Source: Eubacteriales bacterium (GTDB taxonomy: Bacteria > Bacillota > Clostridia > Oscillospirales > Butyricicoccaceae). From it: a stretch of DNA of 64,000 bases. This document shows, in pieces, positions 7,629 to 15,970 of the stretch (its first letter is position 1; each line of letters begins with the position of its first letter). The position numbers and the translations under genes were made by a program. The stretch spans positions 62,001 to 126,000 of the forward strand of contig JAUNGZ010000001.1 in assembly GCA_030524205.1 (NCBI GenBank). Direction: 5' to 3'. The notes below the pieces were generated by a model that had not been told where the DNA came from, did not search any database, and saw only the letters and a list, made by a program, of their open reading frames with translations.

Positions 7629-9515
7629 TCATGTAACGGCAATTTGCCGTTCTTGCTTTTTCTGCCGGATTTGCTGGATAACGATGACAAGCAAAATAGC
7701 AATACCCGCTATGTCGGTTATATGATCTGTAAAAATAAACAATATGGACGCAGCGCAGGCCAAAATGCGTATTGGCCACTTTAGATCGGTTAGCATGTAA
7801 CCGGAAATTCCGGCATTTAAAATATAAATGCCGCAGAAACAGGTAAGTACGGGCAAGATGCATTGCCAAATGGGAGCACCTAAGAACATAATTCTGGTAT
7901 CAAAAGCAAATACCCAGGGAATTACAAACGCGGCAATGCACAATCGCATGCTTGACATGCATGTCTTAAAAAAGTTGCATTCGGCGATGGAAGAGGCTGT
8001 GAGCGCCCCTAATGCTACTGGCGGCGTCACCGCGGACAGCAAGCCGAAATAGTAGATAAACAAATGGCCGGCTAGTAAATTGATGCCGAGCGCCTCAATA
8101 ACGGGTCCCATCAGAGAGGCGAGGATAATATAAGCGGCTGCGCTGACAACCCCCATTCCCAGAACGATTGAGGCTACCGCCGTGATGGCCAGCGCGATGA
8201 CCGCTTGTCCGGCTGAAGCACGAAGAACAAAGGTCGACATTTTGATCCCCAAGGAGCTCAGGCCAACAACGCCGATAATAACACCGCTGATCGCGCAGGT
8301 AATCGAGAGCGTGATAGTACCCATAACGCCGTCTACCAAAGCTTTGCATACCCGCTTAGGGCTGATACGCGTTTCTTTGCGAAATAGGCTGCCAACAATA
8401 AGGGTTGCCGTGGCCAGCATACCGCAGCGCTGCGGCGTCCAACCATAGACCATGGTTACAACGAGGACGAGAATCGCGGCGATATAATGAATACCGCTCA
8501 TAAATACTTCGCCCATTGTTGCCGTATCATCTTCATCAACACCGTATCCTGCCTGCAATTTAAGCTTTTTTGCCTTGAAATGCACCGCTAAATAAATGCT
8601 GACAAAATAAAGAATTGCGGGGACGATAGCATAAAAGCAGATCTGATTATAGCTCATATTAACAAAGGAAGCCATCAGGAAAATGGAGGAGCCCATAACA
8701 GGCGGCAGGATCTGTCCGCCCATGGAAGCTGCCGCTTCTGTCGCTGCGGCGAATTCAGACGGATATCCGTTTTTCTTCATCAAAGGAATGGTAACGGCAC
8801 CTGTTGTTGCTACGTTTGCAACGGCGCTGCCGTTAATAAGTCCCAGTAATGCCGATGCGATGACGGAAGCTTTGGCAGGTCCGCCACATGATTTTTTTGT
8901 CAGCCGATTGGCCAGCCGGTTAAAGTATTCACCGGCGCCGAATTCTTTTAAAAACGCGCCAAAGATAATAAAAATAATAATATAAGTTGCAGAAATACCA
9001 ATACAGGACCCCAAAATCCCGGCGTTAGAGTTGAAAAATTCTGCAAAGATCATTCTCTCGCCAATTTTTGCATGCCGTAAAGGACCGGTTAAGTAATTGC
9101 CCCATAAGAGGTATGCCATAAAAGCTGCAGCGATAACTGTTACAGGAAGCCCGGCTCGCTTATACGTGGCGATAAAGGTTAGAATGAATAGAAGAATACA
9201 AAATACCTTATCCCATTCGGACGGTGCGCCTAGACGTAGCTGTATCTCGTTGTAATTGATAGAACCATAAATGAGATAGACGATAGAGGCCATAACGCAC
9301 ACCGTATAAAGGATTAATTGAAATACCGCGAGCTTTTTGCGCGTTTTCGAAGGCTGCTGAACCAGAAAGCAGAGCACAAGCATTACACCTAAATGAATGG
9401 TTCGATGCAAATACATGGCTGGAATGCCAAATATAGCCGTATATACTTGGTAAATTCCAAGGGAAAAGGCAACGGCTATTGCTGCTTTTTTCCTAACAGC
9501 TAAAAATTGCTCCAT
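7629..9515 (-). CDS. TRAP transporter fused 4TM/12TM permease (TAXI type)
   Basis: This 628-residue integral membrane protein has a DctQ-like small domain fused to the DctM large permease. The large-permease motifs are clear: AKASVIASALLGLINGSAVANV followed by TTGAVTIPLM, and AAATEAAASMGGQILPPVMG. TRAP transporters are secondary, ion-gradient-driven importers of organic acids using an extracytoplasmic binding protein. The fused form typically pairs with TAXI-type binding proteins, and one is encoded immediately upstream. A hairpin lies in the 192-base gap between the two genes. The ATG is preceded by ATAGGAGAA. The cargo is not determined. Confidence 0.95.
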   Translation of the reverse strand: MEQFLAVRKKAAIAVAFSLGIYQVYTAIFGIPAMYLHRTIHLGVMLVLCFLVQQPSKTRKKLAVFQLILYTVCVMASIVYLIYGSINYNEIQLRLGAPSEWDKVFCILLFILTFIATYKRAGLPVTVIAAAFMAYLLWGNYLTGPLRHAKIGERMIFAEFFNSNAGILGSCIGISATYIIIFIIFGAFLKEFGAGEYFNRLANRLTKKSCGGPAKASVIASALLGLINGSAVANVATTGAVTIPLMKKNGYPSEFAAATEAAASMGGQILPPVMGSSIFLMASFVNMSYNQICFYAIVPAILYFVSIYLAVHFKAKKLKLQAGYGVDEDDTATMGEVFMSGIHYIAAILVLVVTMVYGWTPQRCGMLATATLIVGSLFRKETRISPKRVCKALVDGVMGTITLSITCAISGVIIGVVGLSSLGIKMSTFVLRASAGQAVIALAITAVASIVLGMGVVSAAAYIILASLMGPVIEALGINLLAGHLFIYYFGLLSAVTPPVALGALTASSIAECNFFKTCMSSMRLCIAAFVIPWVFAFDTRIMFLGAPIWQCILPVLTCFCGIYILNAGISGYMLTDLKWPIRILACAASILFIFTDHITDIAGIAILLVIVIQQIRQKKQERQIAVT

Positions 9516-9619
9516 ATAATTTCTCCTATTATATAAACTAGTTGGAAAGCAGTACGATTTTCATACATAATTTCGTTGACAAACTGGTCCGCAAAAAAGA
9601 ATACGCTTGATTTGTGACT

Positions 9620-9658
9620 TTGGGCGTGCCGCAAAACTAAACTTTTGGGCACGCCCAA
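9620..9658 (-). promoter_or_regulatory. Intercistronic hairpin between TAXI binding protein and TRAP permease
   Basis: The inverted repeat TTGGGCGTGCC / GGCACGCCCAA (11 bp, 17-base loop) lies in the 192-base gap. It has no long T-run on the minus side. It could protect the 3' end of the binding-protein message or reduce read-through, giving more binding protein than permease. Confidence 0.55.
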
Positions 9659-9707
9659 TCGTGCCCCCATCTAATCCATACAGAATCCGATCTTCCGTGA
9701 CCAAAGA

Positions 9708-10718
9708 TTACAGTAGGCCAATCTCTTGATAATAGCGCAAAGCTCCGGGATGCAAAGTGGCGGTATCAAAGCCGCGAATACAGTTATCCGTGCCGACCCA
9801 AGCATTTTCAGGTACGACTTGTGCAAAGGAATCCGCGTTTTCGTGCAAAGCCTTCGTGATATTGTAAACAGCATCTTCGGGCATATCTTTGCGGCAGCAC
9901 ATAAGCGCGTTCCAAGCTACAACGGTCTTTTCCTCATCCTGTCCTTTATATAAACCGGCAGGCATAGTGTCCAAGGAAAACGCAGGGTAGTCGTTGACAA
10001 ACTTGTTTATGCCGTCGCCATCAAAAGATAAAATTTCAATATCAAACGTACTTTCCATCTGGTGGGTAGTTGGGTTGTCAAGCATGCCGGAAACTAAGGA
10101 AACGTCGACATGACCGTCCTGCATTAAGGAAATCACATCGCTAAGCCCCTGATAGTTCAATGTGTGACCGCTTGCTTCAATATCCTGATAACTAATTCCA
10201 TAAGCCTCCAGCATACGGCGGGTTGCAATTTCAACGCCGCCGCCAGCGGTGTTGCAGTTCAGATTGCTGGTGGCGATGTCCGCTATTTCCTGAATTCCTG
10301 AGGATGCTGTAGCGACAAAATACATATAGGAAACAGAAAGAGAGGCGATAGTAGAAACGTTATCTATTGCGCCGTCGGCCTCAAAATCATTCACACCTTT
10401 GAGCGCATCTTCATAAGCATAGCCGTGGGTCATAGCGATATCACATTCACCGGCCTGCATGGAGCGGATGTTACCGGCGCCCGTGCCGGTAATGCCGGTA
10501 ACGGTGACGCCGGGCATGCTATCTTCAATAGCTGTGCACATTGCAGGCTGGACAATAGCCCAGTTACCGCCCTGCGCGCCGGACTGGAAGATGATATCAG
10601 TCATGCTTTGGTCTACGGAGGAGACGTTGCCATCACTGTCGGGATTATTTGTTCCGCTACACGCTGCAAGGGAAAATGTCATTGACATGGCGAGAATCAA
10701 CGCAACAGTTCTTTTCAT
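9708..10718 (-). CDS. TAXI-family TRAP transporter solute-binding lipoprotein
   Basis: This 336-residue protein has a lipoprotein signal peptide (MKRTVALILAMSMTFSLAAC, lipobox LAAC with cysteine 20) and a low-complexity linker. The binding domain shows DIIFQSGAQGGNW near its start and, later, LNCNTAGGGVEIATRRMLEAYG, both typical of TAXI (NMT1-like) TRAP receptors. It would capture a small carboxylate at the cell surface and deliver it to the fused permease downstream. The start has an AAAGGAG ribosome-binding site. The ligand is unknown; characterised TAXI proteins bind small acids such as 2-oxoglutarate or glutamate. Confidence 0.93.
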   Translation of the reverse strand: MKRTVALILAMSMTFSLAACSGTNNPDSDGNVSSVDQSMTDIIFQSGAQGGNWAIVQPAMCTAIEDSMPGVTVTGITGTGAGNIRSMQAGECDIAMTHGYAYEDALKGVNDFEADGAIDNVSTIASLSVSYMYFVATASSGIQEIADIATSNLNCNTAGGGVEIATRRMLEAYGISYQDIEASGHTLNYQGLSDVISLMQDGHVDVSLVSGMLDNPTTHQMESTFDIEILSFDGDGINKFVNDYPAFSLDTMPAGLYKGQDEEKTVVAWNALMCCRKDMPEDAVYNITKALHENADSFAQVVPENAWVGTDNCIRGFDTATLHPGALRYYQEIGLL

Positions 10719-10782
10719 TTTAATTCTCCTTTACTTTTGGTTTTAGAAATGTATTATATTCATGAAAACGATCGACTTGCCC

Positions 10783-11622
10783 TCAAATGCTATTTGATAG
10801 AAGCAGCGCTGGATCGTGTCCACAAATTACGTACTTTGGGTCCAGTTCGGGCAAAATGGCTTTCACCTTATCGACGCTGGCATAATAGGAATAACAATCA
10901 TATACCAAGCTTGAGCGCAGAGAAGGCGCATCGTCCGCCGCCGGAGTGATTTTGTGTATGTTTCCGTCGCAGTCTGGCATTTCCGTCATCCATGGGAAAC
11001 AGCAGCAGGGCATATGAAACAGGTCGCCTACAATGACACGCAGACCATTGACAGTATTCACCACCACGGATTGGCTTCCGCGAGTATGTCCGGGCGTTTT
11101 AATCACTCGTATACCTTCGGTAATTTCCATATCTCCTTCAATCTTCAAGAAGTTTGGGTTGTTTTGCAGGTAAGGGATGACCTCCAGATCAAAATCTCGA
11201 CGCTGCAATTCTGCATAAACCGGATTAAGCAAATTATTCCATTCATCAGCTTGGGCAATGGATTTTGTCTTAGGAAACAAATTTGCATTGCCTGCATGAT
11301 CGTTATGCAAATGCGTGTAAATGAGTAAATCAATATCATCAGGAGTCAGACCTTCGCTTTGAAGTGAATTCAGCAAATCCTGACTGCCGGCCCATGCCGG
11401 AATGCCTCCCCAGGCCTTTCCATCACGGATATAGCGTTCGTTGATGCCATTATCAATCAAAATATTTGTCTTACCATCCTGCAGAAGATAAGAAAGATAG
11501 GGAAGCTTGATGAATAAGTCCTGATCATACCCGGAGGAAAGCGCTCCTTTGTAGTTCTTGTGCGTTCCGCAGTTCAGCGCTTTCAATTTCCATTTTCCAA
11601 CTCCAATATTTGTTTTGGACAT
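10783..11622 (-). CDS. MBL-fold hydrolase of the N-acyl homoserine lactonase-like group
   Basis: This 279-residue metallo-beta-lactamase-fold protein carries THLHNDHAG (His104, His106, Asp108, His109), TPGHTRGS with the third histidine, GDLFHMP with the bridging aspartate, and CGHDP with the last histidine. All metal ligands of the dinuclear lactonase family are therefore present. Family members open lactone rings. It is the first gene of the minus-strand island operon, upstream of the TAXI-TRAP genes and SDR, so I infer hydrolysis of a lactone or ester intermediate rather than quorum quenching. Two LacI-type operator copies lie just before it. Confidence 0.88.
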   Translation of the reverse strand: MSKTNIGVGKWKLKALNCGTHKNYKGALSSGYDQDLFIKLPYLSYLLQDGKTNILIDNGINERYIRDGKAWGGIPAWAGSQDLLNSLQSEGLTPDDIDLLIYTHLHNDHAGNANLFPKTKSIAQADEWNNLLNPVYAELQRRDFDLEVIPYLQNNPNFLKIEGDMEITEGIRVIKTPGHTRGSQSVVVNTVNGLRVIVGDLFHMPCCCFPWMTEMPDCDGNIHKITPAADDAPSLRSSLVYDCYSYYASVDKVKAILPELDPKYVICGHDPALLLSNSI

Positions 11623-11685
11623 TTACATTACCTCGTTTCTTCTTATTAATCAGCACAGATGTGCAAATTTATATGATACCCAAAA

Positions 11686-11699
11686 TGACTACGTATTCA
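11686..11699. promoter_or_regulatory. LacI-type operator, copy 1 (upstream of lactonase operon)
   Basis: TGACTACGTATTCA is a near palindrome (12 of 14 positions symmetric) centred on ACGT. It lies 64 bases upstream of the lactonase ATG and is repeated 48 bases further upstream. LacI-family operators characteristically centre on a CpG. Confidence 0.7.
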
Positions 11700-11733
11700 A
11701 AATAATCCAAAAAATAACTCGAACACCAAGATA

Positions 11734-11747
11734 TGACTACGTATTCA
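11734..11747. promoter_or_regulatory. LacI-type operator, copy 2
   Basis: A second identical TGACTACGTATTCA, preceded by the same ATA/ATG context and followed by AAAA as in copy 1. The pair spaced 48 bp apart, between the lacI stop and the lactonase start, suggests cooperative or looping repression. Confidence 0.7.
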
Positions 11748-11768
11748 AAACGGCATATAAAAACCCTT

Positions 11769-12815
11769 TCATTCGGTATTTTCAATCTTTTTCGATCGAC
11801 GCATAGTGGTTCCGCGCACAATTAAATCAAAATCATAGCGCATCATCTGACAGGAACCTCTATCCGGATGGCTAATTTCGTCCAATAAAGTTTCCACTCC
11901 CTGCTGCGCCATATCCTTTGTTGGCTGACGAAGCGAGGTTAACTGATATACTGGCCATCGGCTCATTTCGATGTCATCAAAGCCGATTACCCCTAAATCG
12001 TCCGGAATCCGGATGTGAAGAGATTTTGCAGCGTCTAGAACACCCATTGCCATAACATCATTGGCACAGACAACGCCACAGGGAAGAGTTGATTTTTGCA
12101 GCAACTCTTGAATTGCTTGGTATCCGGACTCATAGGTATAGTTACCCGAAATAATCAAAGGGTCGACGTATCCGTACTCTTGAAGAGTTGTAATAAACCC
12201 TAACTGGCGTTCAGCATTAGAAGAAGAGTTCATTTCACCTGTGATATAAGCGAATGATTGATAACCCTCGGCAAATAAATGACGAACTGCTTTGGCCGCA
12301 CCTTCCTGATTATCGGGTAAGATCGTATTCGTATGAATATTCATAGAATAGCGCAGCATTTGAAGGACTGGTATTCCAAACTTCTTGCACATTTCAGTTA
12401 AGCGGGAGGAGAGGCTTTCGTAAAGTAAGATGATTCCGTCGACCCGGTACTGCAATATACGATCAAAGATGTCATCAATGGATTGTGAATAGCCCGTTTC
12501 ATAATAGATGACTTGCCGCCCGGCTTTTTGAATCTGTTCAGTAATTTTAGCCAGCAGCTCAGAAAACATAGGATTAAAGCTTGAGCCTTTAACCACACCG
12601 ATTAACCCAGTTTGTGATGAGATGAGTCCGCGCGCCAAAGCATTCGGGCGATATCCAAGCGCTTCGGCAGCTTCCAAGACCTTTTCGCGTTTTTGATCAC
12701 TAAGCTTTCCGTTGGGCGAAAATGCCCGAGACACCGTGGATTGAGATACGCCGGCATAGAGCGCCACGTCTTTTGAAGTGACTTTTTTATGTTCCAAATG
12801 CTTGATATCGTCCAA
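11769..12815 (-). CDS. LacI-family transcriptional regulator
   Basis: The protein has the LacI helix-turn-helix VTSKDVALYAGVSQSTVSRA near the N-terminus, the hinge EALGYRPNALARGL, and a periplasmic-binding-protein-like ligand domain ending with the VIGFDDIEMS segment. I choose the TTG at 12815 because an AAAGGAG ribosome-binding site lies eight bases before it. The frame is open to an ATG at 12884, but that would add a hydrophobic 23-residue leader not seen in LacI proteins. It lies between the divergent lactonase-TRAP operon and the alpha/beta-hydrolase gene, and repeated palindromes occur at both promoters and beside its own start. It is therefore the likely local, self-regulating repressor. 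Confidence 0.9.
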   Translation of the reverse strand: MDDIKHLEHKKVTSKDVALYAGVSQSTVSRAFSPNGKLSDQKREKVLEAAEALGYRPNALARGLISSQTGLIGVVKGSSFNPMFSELLAKITEQIQKAGRQVIYYETGYSQSIDDIFDRILQYRVDGIILLYESLSSRLTEMCKKFGIPVLQMLRYSMNIHTNTILPDNQEGAAKAVRHLFAEGYQSFAYITGEMNSSSNAERQLGFITTLQEYGYVDPLIISGNYTYESGYQAIQELLQKSTLPCGVVCANDVMAMGVLDAAKSLHIRIPDDLGVIGFDDIEMSRWPVYQLTSLRQPTKDMAQQGVETLLDEISHPDRGSCQMMRYDFDLIVRGTTMRRSKKIENTE

Positions 12816-12862
12816 AACATAGACTCCTTTACCATAAGTTAGCAAAAGCATCAAACAGATTT

Positions 12863-12876
12863 TGAATACGTTTTCC
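12863..12876. promoter_or_regulatory. Imperfect LacI-type operator near lacI start
   Basis: TGAATACGTTTTCC matches the left half of the island operator exactly (TGAATACG) and the right half weakly. Its position about 50 bases upstream of the TTG start suggests autoregulation. Confidence 0.45.
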
Positions 12877-13011
12877 TTGAGCAAACAATAACAGATTAGA
12901 AACAGCTTTTCAAGAAAAAAATATTAAATTTTGAATTTTTGGTAAATTGCTGTAAACGCGAACATGATAATGTACATATTGTATGAAAAATTGGGTAATA
13001 TCAAAAAAATA

Positions 13012-13040
13012 TTGACAGATATGATATTCTCAAGTATAGT
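13012..13040 (+). promoter_or_regulatory. Strong sigma-A promoter for alpha/beta-hydrolase gene
   Basis: TTGACA at 13012-13017 and TATAGT at 13035-13040 are separated by exactly 17 bases. The predicted start near 13047 leaves a leader of about 108 bases that contains the operator at 13101-13114. Confidence 0.8.
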
Positions 13041-13100
13041 GATAGACAAATAGACGGCGTGCAATGATGTAAGCGAGCGTCTATATATTTTATTTCAAAA

Positions 13101-13114
13101 AGAATACGTATTCA
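13101..13114. promoter_or_regulatory. LacI-type operator in the hydrolase leader
   Basis: The core GAATACGTATTC is a perfect 12-bp palindrome of the same type as the two copies at 11.7 kb. It lies about 55 bases downstream of the predicted transcription start, a position suited to a roadblock mechanism. Confidence 0.72.
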
Positions 13115-13154
13115 AATAAAACCAAAGCTTTAAATGAAATGAGGTGTAGTCTCA

Positions 13155-14288
13155 ATGTATTGGTTTTTCCCAGAAAACTATGGATTCTCTTTCCGTACCT
13201 TGCGCGCGATTGGTAATTGTCATTATGGACAAGGTGAGTTTGGAGAAATTGCCCAAGTAATTGAGCGTATTAAAAACGACGATTACAATAGCTGGTGCGA
13301 GGAATGGAAGAGGATGGGGGATAAATGCATGGACGAAGGAGCTGATGCGGAGAAAAAAGGTAATATGTATACCTCGTGCTTTGCATACAACCGCGCCACA
13401 AGCTACTATCATCTCTCCCAATTTTTCCTGCCATATGATGATCCTCAAAAATTGCCGCTGTACTTCAATGTACTGAAATGCTTTGAAAAAGGGACTCGTC
13501 TTGATAAGCCATGCCCTGAACGAGTGCAAATTCCATATGAAAGCAGTTATCTTTATGCATATTTTGTGCCATCGGATAATGTTGCTGAGGGAGAAAAATC
13601 CCCGTGTATTGTATGGTTTGGGGGCCTTGATTCTACTGCTGAAGAAGTATATTACTGCATTGCCAAGGACCTTACCAGACGGGGCATGAGTGTTCTTTTG
13701 GTTGATGGACCGGGACAGGGCGCCTCAATTCGGTTAAACCATATTCACTCCCGCTACGACTACGAAGTCGCAGGAACAGCCGCTTTTGACTATTTAGTTA
13801 CACGCAGTGATGTCGACTTGGACCGTGTGGGACTGATGGCTTGGAGCATGGGAGGATATTACGCTCCGCGTATAGCTTGCTTTGAGCCTCGATATCATGC
13901 GTTGGTTACGTATGGGGCTATTTTTGATTATGGCGAGGTTTGGAATGCACGTCCTGATAACCATCCGATGATACCTTATATCAAATGGATATTTAATAAA
14001 AAAACGATTGAAGAAGCCCGAGCTGAAGTTGCGCGTTGTAACTTCCGAGGCGGTGAGTTGAGTAACATTAAATGTCCTGTGTTGATTTGTCATTGCGATG
14101 CCGACCAGCAACAGGCTTCCCGTGATAATGCGCAGCGACTGATTGACGGCATGGTGAACTCTAGTGATCGTACATTTCACATCTTTACGAGAGAAGAAGG
14201 AGGATGTGAACATGTATCAGGGGATAATATGTCTCACGCCAATGCGATCGCAGGCGATTGGTTCAGAAAAATATTTAATATTCAATAA
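13155..14288 (+). CDS. Alpha/beta hydrolase with N-terminal helical domain (DHPON hydrolase/FrsA-like)
   Basis: This 377-residue protein has a helical N-terminal part (about 1-125) before an alpha/beta-hydrolase core. The nucleophile elbow is MAWSMGGY (Ser231), the acid is Asp315 or Asp317 in HCDADQQ, and the histidine is His353 in GGCEHVSGD. This architecture and the EGG-x-EH ending resemble 2,6-dihydroxypseudooxynicotine hydrolase and FrsA-like enzymes, some of which cleave C-C bonds of diketones. It is transcribed away from lacI behind a strong promoter and a palindromic operator. I infer a hydrolytic step of the island pathway. The substrate is unknown. Confidence 0.87.
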   Translation: MYWFFPENYGFSFRTLRAIGNCHYGQGEFGEIAQVIERIKNDDYNSWCEEWKRMGDKCMDEGADAEKKGNMYTSCFAYNRATSYYHLSQFFLPYDDPQKLPLYFNVLKCFEKGTRLDKPCPERVQIPYESSYLYAYFVPSDNVAEGEKSPCIVWFGGLDSTAEEVYYCIAKDLTRRGMSVLLVDGPGQGASIRLNHIHSRYDYEVAGTAAFDYLVTRSDVDLDRVGLMAWSMGGYYAPRIACFEPRYHALVTYGAIFDYGEVWNARPDNHPMIPYIKWIFNKKTIEEARAEVARCNFRGGELSNIKCPVLICHCDADQQQASRDNAQRLIDGMVNSSDRTFHIFTREEGGCEHVSGDNMSHANAIAGDWFRKIFNIQ

Positions 14289-14838
14289 ATTCGGCATTCG
14301 ATATTTTGTTATTTAAACACCCTCTTTTTCTTGCTGCAAGCCCGCGTCAAAGATTTGATGCGGGCTTGTTTGCATATATGAGAGAGTGTATTGAAATCGA
14401 GAGGCATTGCTGCGCTGGTTTGAAATTGTCGGCACGTTATACGACAGCAGCAACGGCTTGTTATTCGACGTTTTCCGAAAATCAAGCAGCTTTGCGCTGA
14501 ACAAGTTGTTGGAATAATGCACAAAAGCAAACTGCCTCCCCAAGAGTATACTGCAATTCAAATCGGCGACTATGATGCTCCAGCGCATACATTATAAAGC
14601 TGTCAGAAAGTGTGTTTGATAAATACGTACTGACCGAAATCTTCGAGCAACTGGCACAGATGGCAAATGCGTTTTTCAGCAAATACTTCGGGCGAAAACA
14701 TGAATTGGTTTTTCAATTCGCAAACCTAAAAATCCCGTCTTATATAGGCGAATGTACCGCCGGCACAGCAGCCAATAAAAAGCATCGAGGCCTTTCGCTT
14801 CGGTGCTTTTCTTCGCCATTATATTCATTCGTTTTAAT
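14289..14838. other. 550-base region without a recognised gene; right border of the AT-rich island
   Basis: Apart from the terminator at 14337-14371, I see no gene. A long frame starting at 14612 becomes meaningful only from about 14839, where an excisionase-like sequence begins. Base composition changes back towards GC-rich over this stretch. Confidence 0.45.
14337..14371 (+). terminator. Terminator after the alpha/beta-hydrolase gene
   Basis: CAAGCCCGCGTCAAA and TTTGATGCGGGCTTG form a 15-bp stem with one G-T wobble and a two-base centre, followed by TTT. Confidence 0.75.
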
Positions 14839-15040
14839 CCTTAAAAATAAGTACGGGGCCTATCCGGAGGTACTGAACGCGGGGCAGATCGCCGAGCTGC
14901 TGGGCATTTCCCGCGCGGACGCATACCAACTGCTGCGCCGTGCGGATTTTCCCACGCTGCATATCGGAAAGAGAAAACTTGTACCGAAGGACAAGCTGCT
15001 TGCTTAGATCGACCGACAGACAGGGGAGGGCATTTTCTGA
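14839..15040 (+). pseudogene. Excisionase-like (MerR/HTH_17) gene remnant with internal TAG
   Basis: The frame reads LNAGQIAELLGISRADAYQL, then FPTLHIGKRKLVPKDKLLA, the winged-helix sequence of small Firmicutes excisionases. A TAG at 15005-15007 stands where homologues usually have tryptophan (LLAWIDRQ). The frame continues after it as IDRQTGEGIF to a TGA at 15040, so a TGG-to-TAG nonsense mutation is the simplest reading. No ATG, GTG or TTG start lies close upstream of the conserved part, so the 5' end also looks eroded. It would have controlled excision together with the broken integrase downstream. Confidence 0.7.
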
Positions 15041-15230
15041 AAATCTTGTAACCCGGGCGGTAAATCAGGCAAGCCCGCGCGGTGTTTTTTGCAATTTTGA
15101 GCGGCACTTTTCAAAGATTCTGTACCTTTTTCTTGCGATTCGGCTAGCTCGGAAAAAGTGCGGAATCGGAATTTTGCAAATGCGAACGATATTGTTGAAA
15201 AAGGGTTTTACCGATTAAAACTCGCTTTGA

Positions 15231-15359
15231 GGCGTCCTTTTTCGTTCCGCTTTTCGCGTCCTGCAAAACCGCGCGACCGTCCTCTTTACCGAGCCGTTAG
15301 ACAATAAGGTTTACGCGCTGAATTTTCAATGCCTTACCGATCGATTTGACAAGGAGTGA
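15231..15359 (+). pseudogene. C-terminal fragment of an unidentified mobile-element gene
   Basis: A frame opened by an upstream stop reads RATVLFTEPLDNKVYALNFQ and then CLTDRFDKE before a TGA at 15357-15359, just before the next gene. The residue composition looks like real protein and the stop sits within the next gene's start region, as in an operon. There is no start codon or N-terminal part, so I treat it as a truncated gene. No family recognised. Confidence 0.35.
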
Positions 15360-15364
15360 TACAG

Positions 15365-15970
15365 ATGAGCGATACTCTCTCCCGCGACTTTACTGCCGCG
15401 CCGCAAAAAATGAACGATACCGCGGTGCGTCTTGCAGCCGGCCGATATGACGACGAGTACCTTTACCGCCTGACAAGCGCCGCACAGCAAACGGCGCTCG
15501 CCGCCCGACAGCTTTACACGCAGACAAAAGCCCGTTCGGCAGATTTCCGAGCTTTCGGGAAATCTGCCGAACGGGCAAGGCCAGTGCCTGACGGTTATTC
15601 GCTCCAAATGACAGGAGCTACCGTTATCATTCGGCTTCCGCTGCTGCTGACCAGGCGCGGCTGCGACAGCGCGTTTATCTGCGAGCCGCTCGACGCGCTG
15701 CTGTCCGCGCACGCACCCGGCCTGCCGCGTTTTCGAGCGTGCACGGTCGAATTCCTGCATTGCTACGCGGCCTCGCACCGCCCCGCCGACGTGCGCGACC
15801 ACGACAACCTCGAAACGCGCGCCGTGCTGAATACCATCGAGCGCTATCTTTTGACCAGCGACAGCGGCCTGTACTGCACCAATATCCAATCGACTTGCTG
15901 GGCGCCGCACGACGGAACCGTCGTCACGCTCCGTCCCGGCAAGATCCCGGTGATGGAGGCCGTGCCATGA
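15365..15970 (+). CDS. Uncharacterised mobile-element protein
   Basis: This protein of about 201 residues starts at the ATG at 15365, eight bases after AAGGAG; a GTG at 15356 in the same frame lies inside that ribosome-binding site. The N-terminal third is helical (RYDDEYLYRLTSAAQQTALA). The C-terminal part is richer in beta segments and contains a PADVRDHDNLETRAVLNTIE motif that suggests a conserved family. I recognise no catalytic motif. Its stop codon overlaps the next start (ATGA), so both are co-translated. The setting beside xis/int remnants suggests a conjugative-element accessory gene. Confidence 0.65.
   Translation: MSDTLSRDFTAAPQKMNDTAVRLAAGRYDDEYLYRLTSAAQQTALAARQLYTQTKARSADFRAFGKSAERARPVPDGYSLQMTGATVIIRLPLLLTRRGCDSAFICEPLDALLSAHAPGLPRFRACTVEFLHCYAASHRPADVRDHDNLETRAVLNTIERYLLTSDSGLYCTNIQSTCWAPHDGTVVTLRPGKIPVMEAVP

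Noticed and set aside
10783..11622. Quorum-quenching (AHL lactonase) function
   Set aside because: The fold and metal motifs fit, but the operon context (TRAP importer, SDR, LacI) points to catabolism; no acyl-homoserine-lactone system is seen.
14612..14838. N-terminal extension of the excisionase-like frame
   Set aside because: The upstream 75 codons do not resemble protein and no family matches; only the part from about 14839 is excisionase-like.
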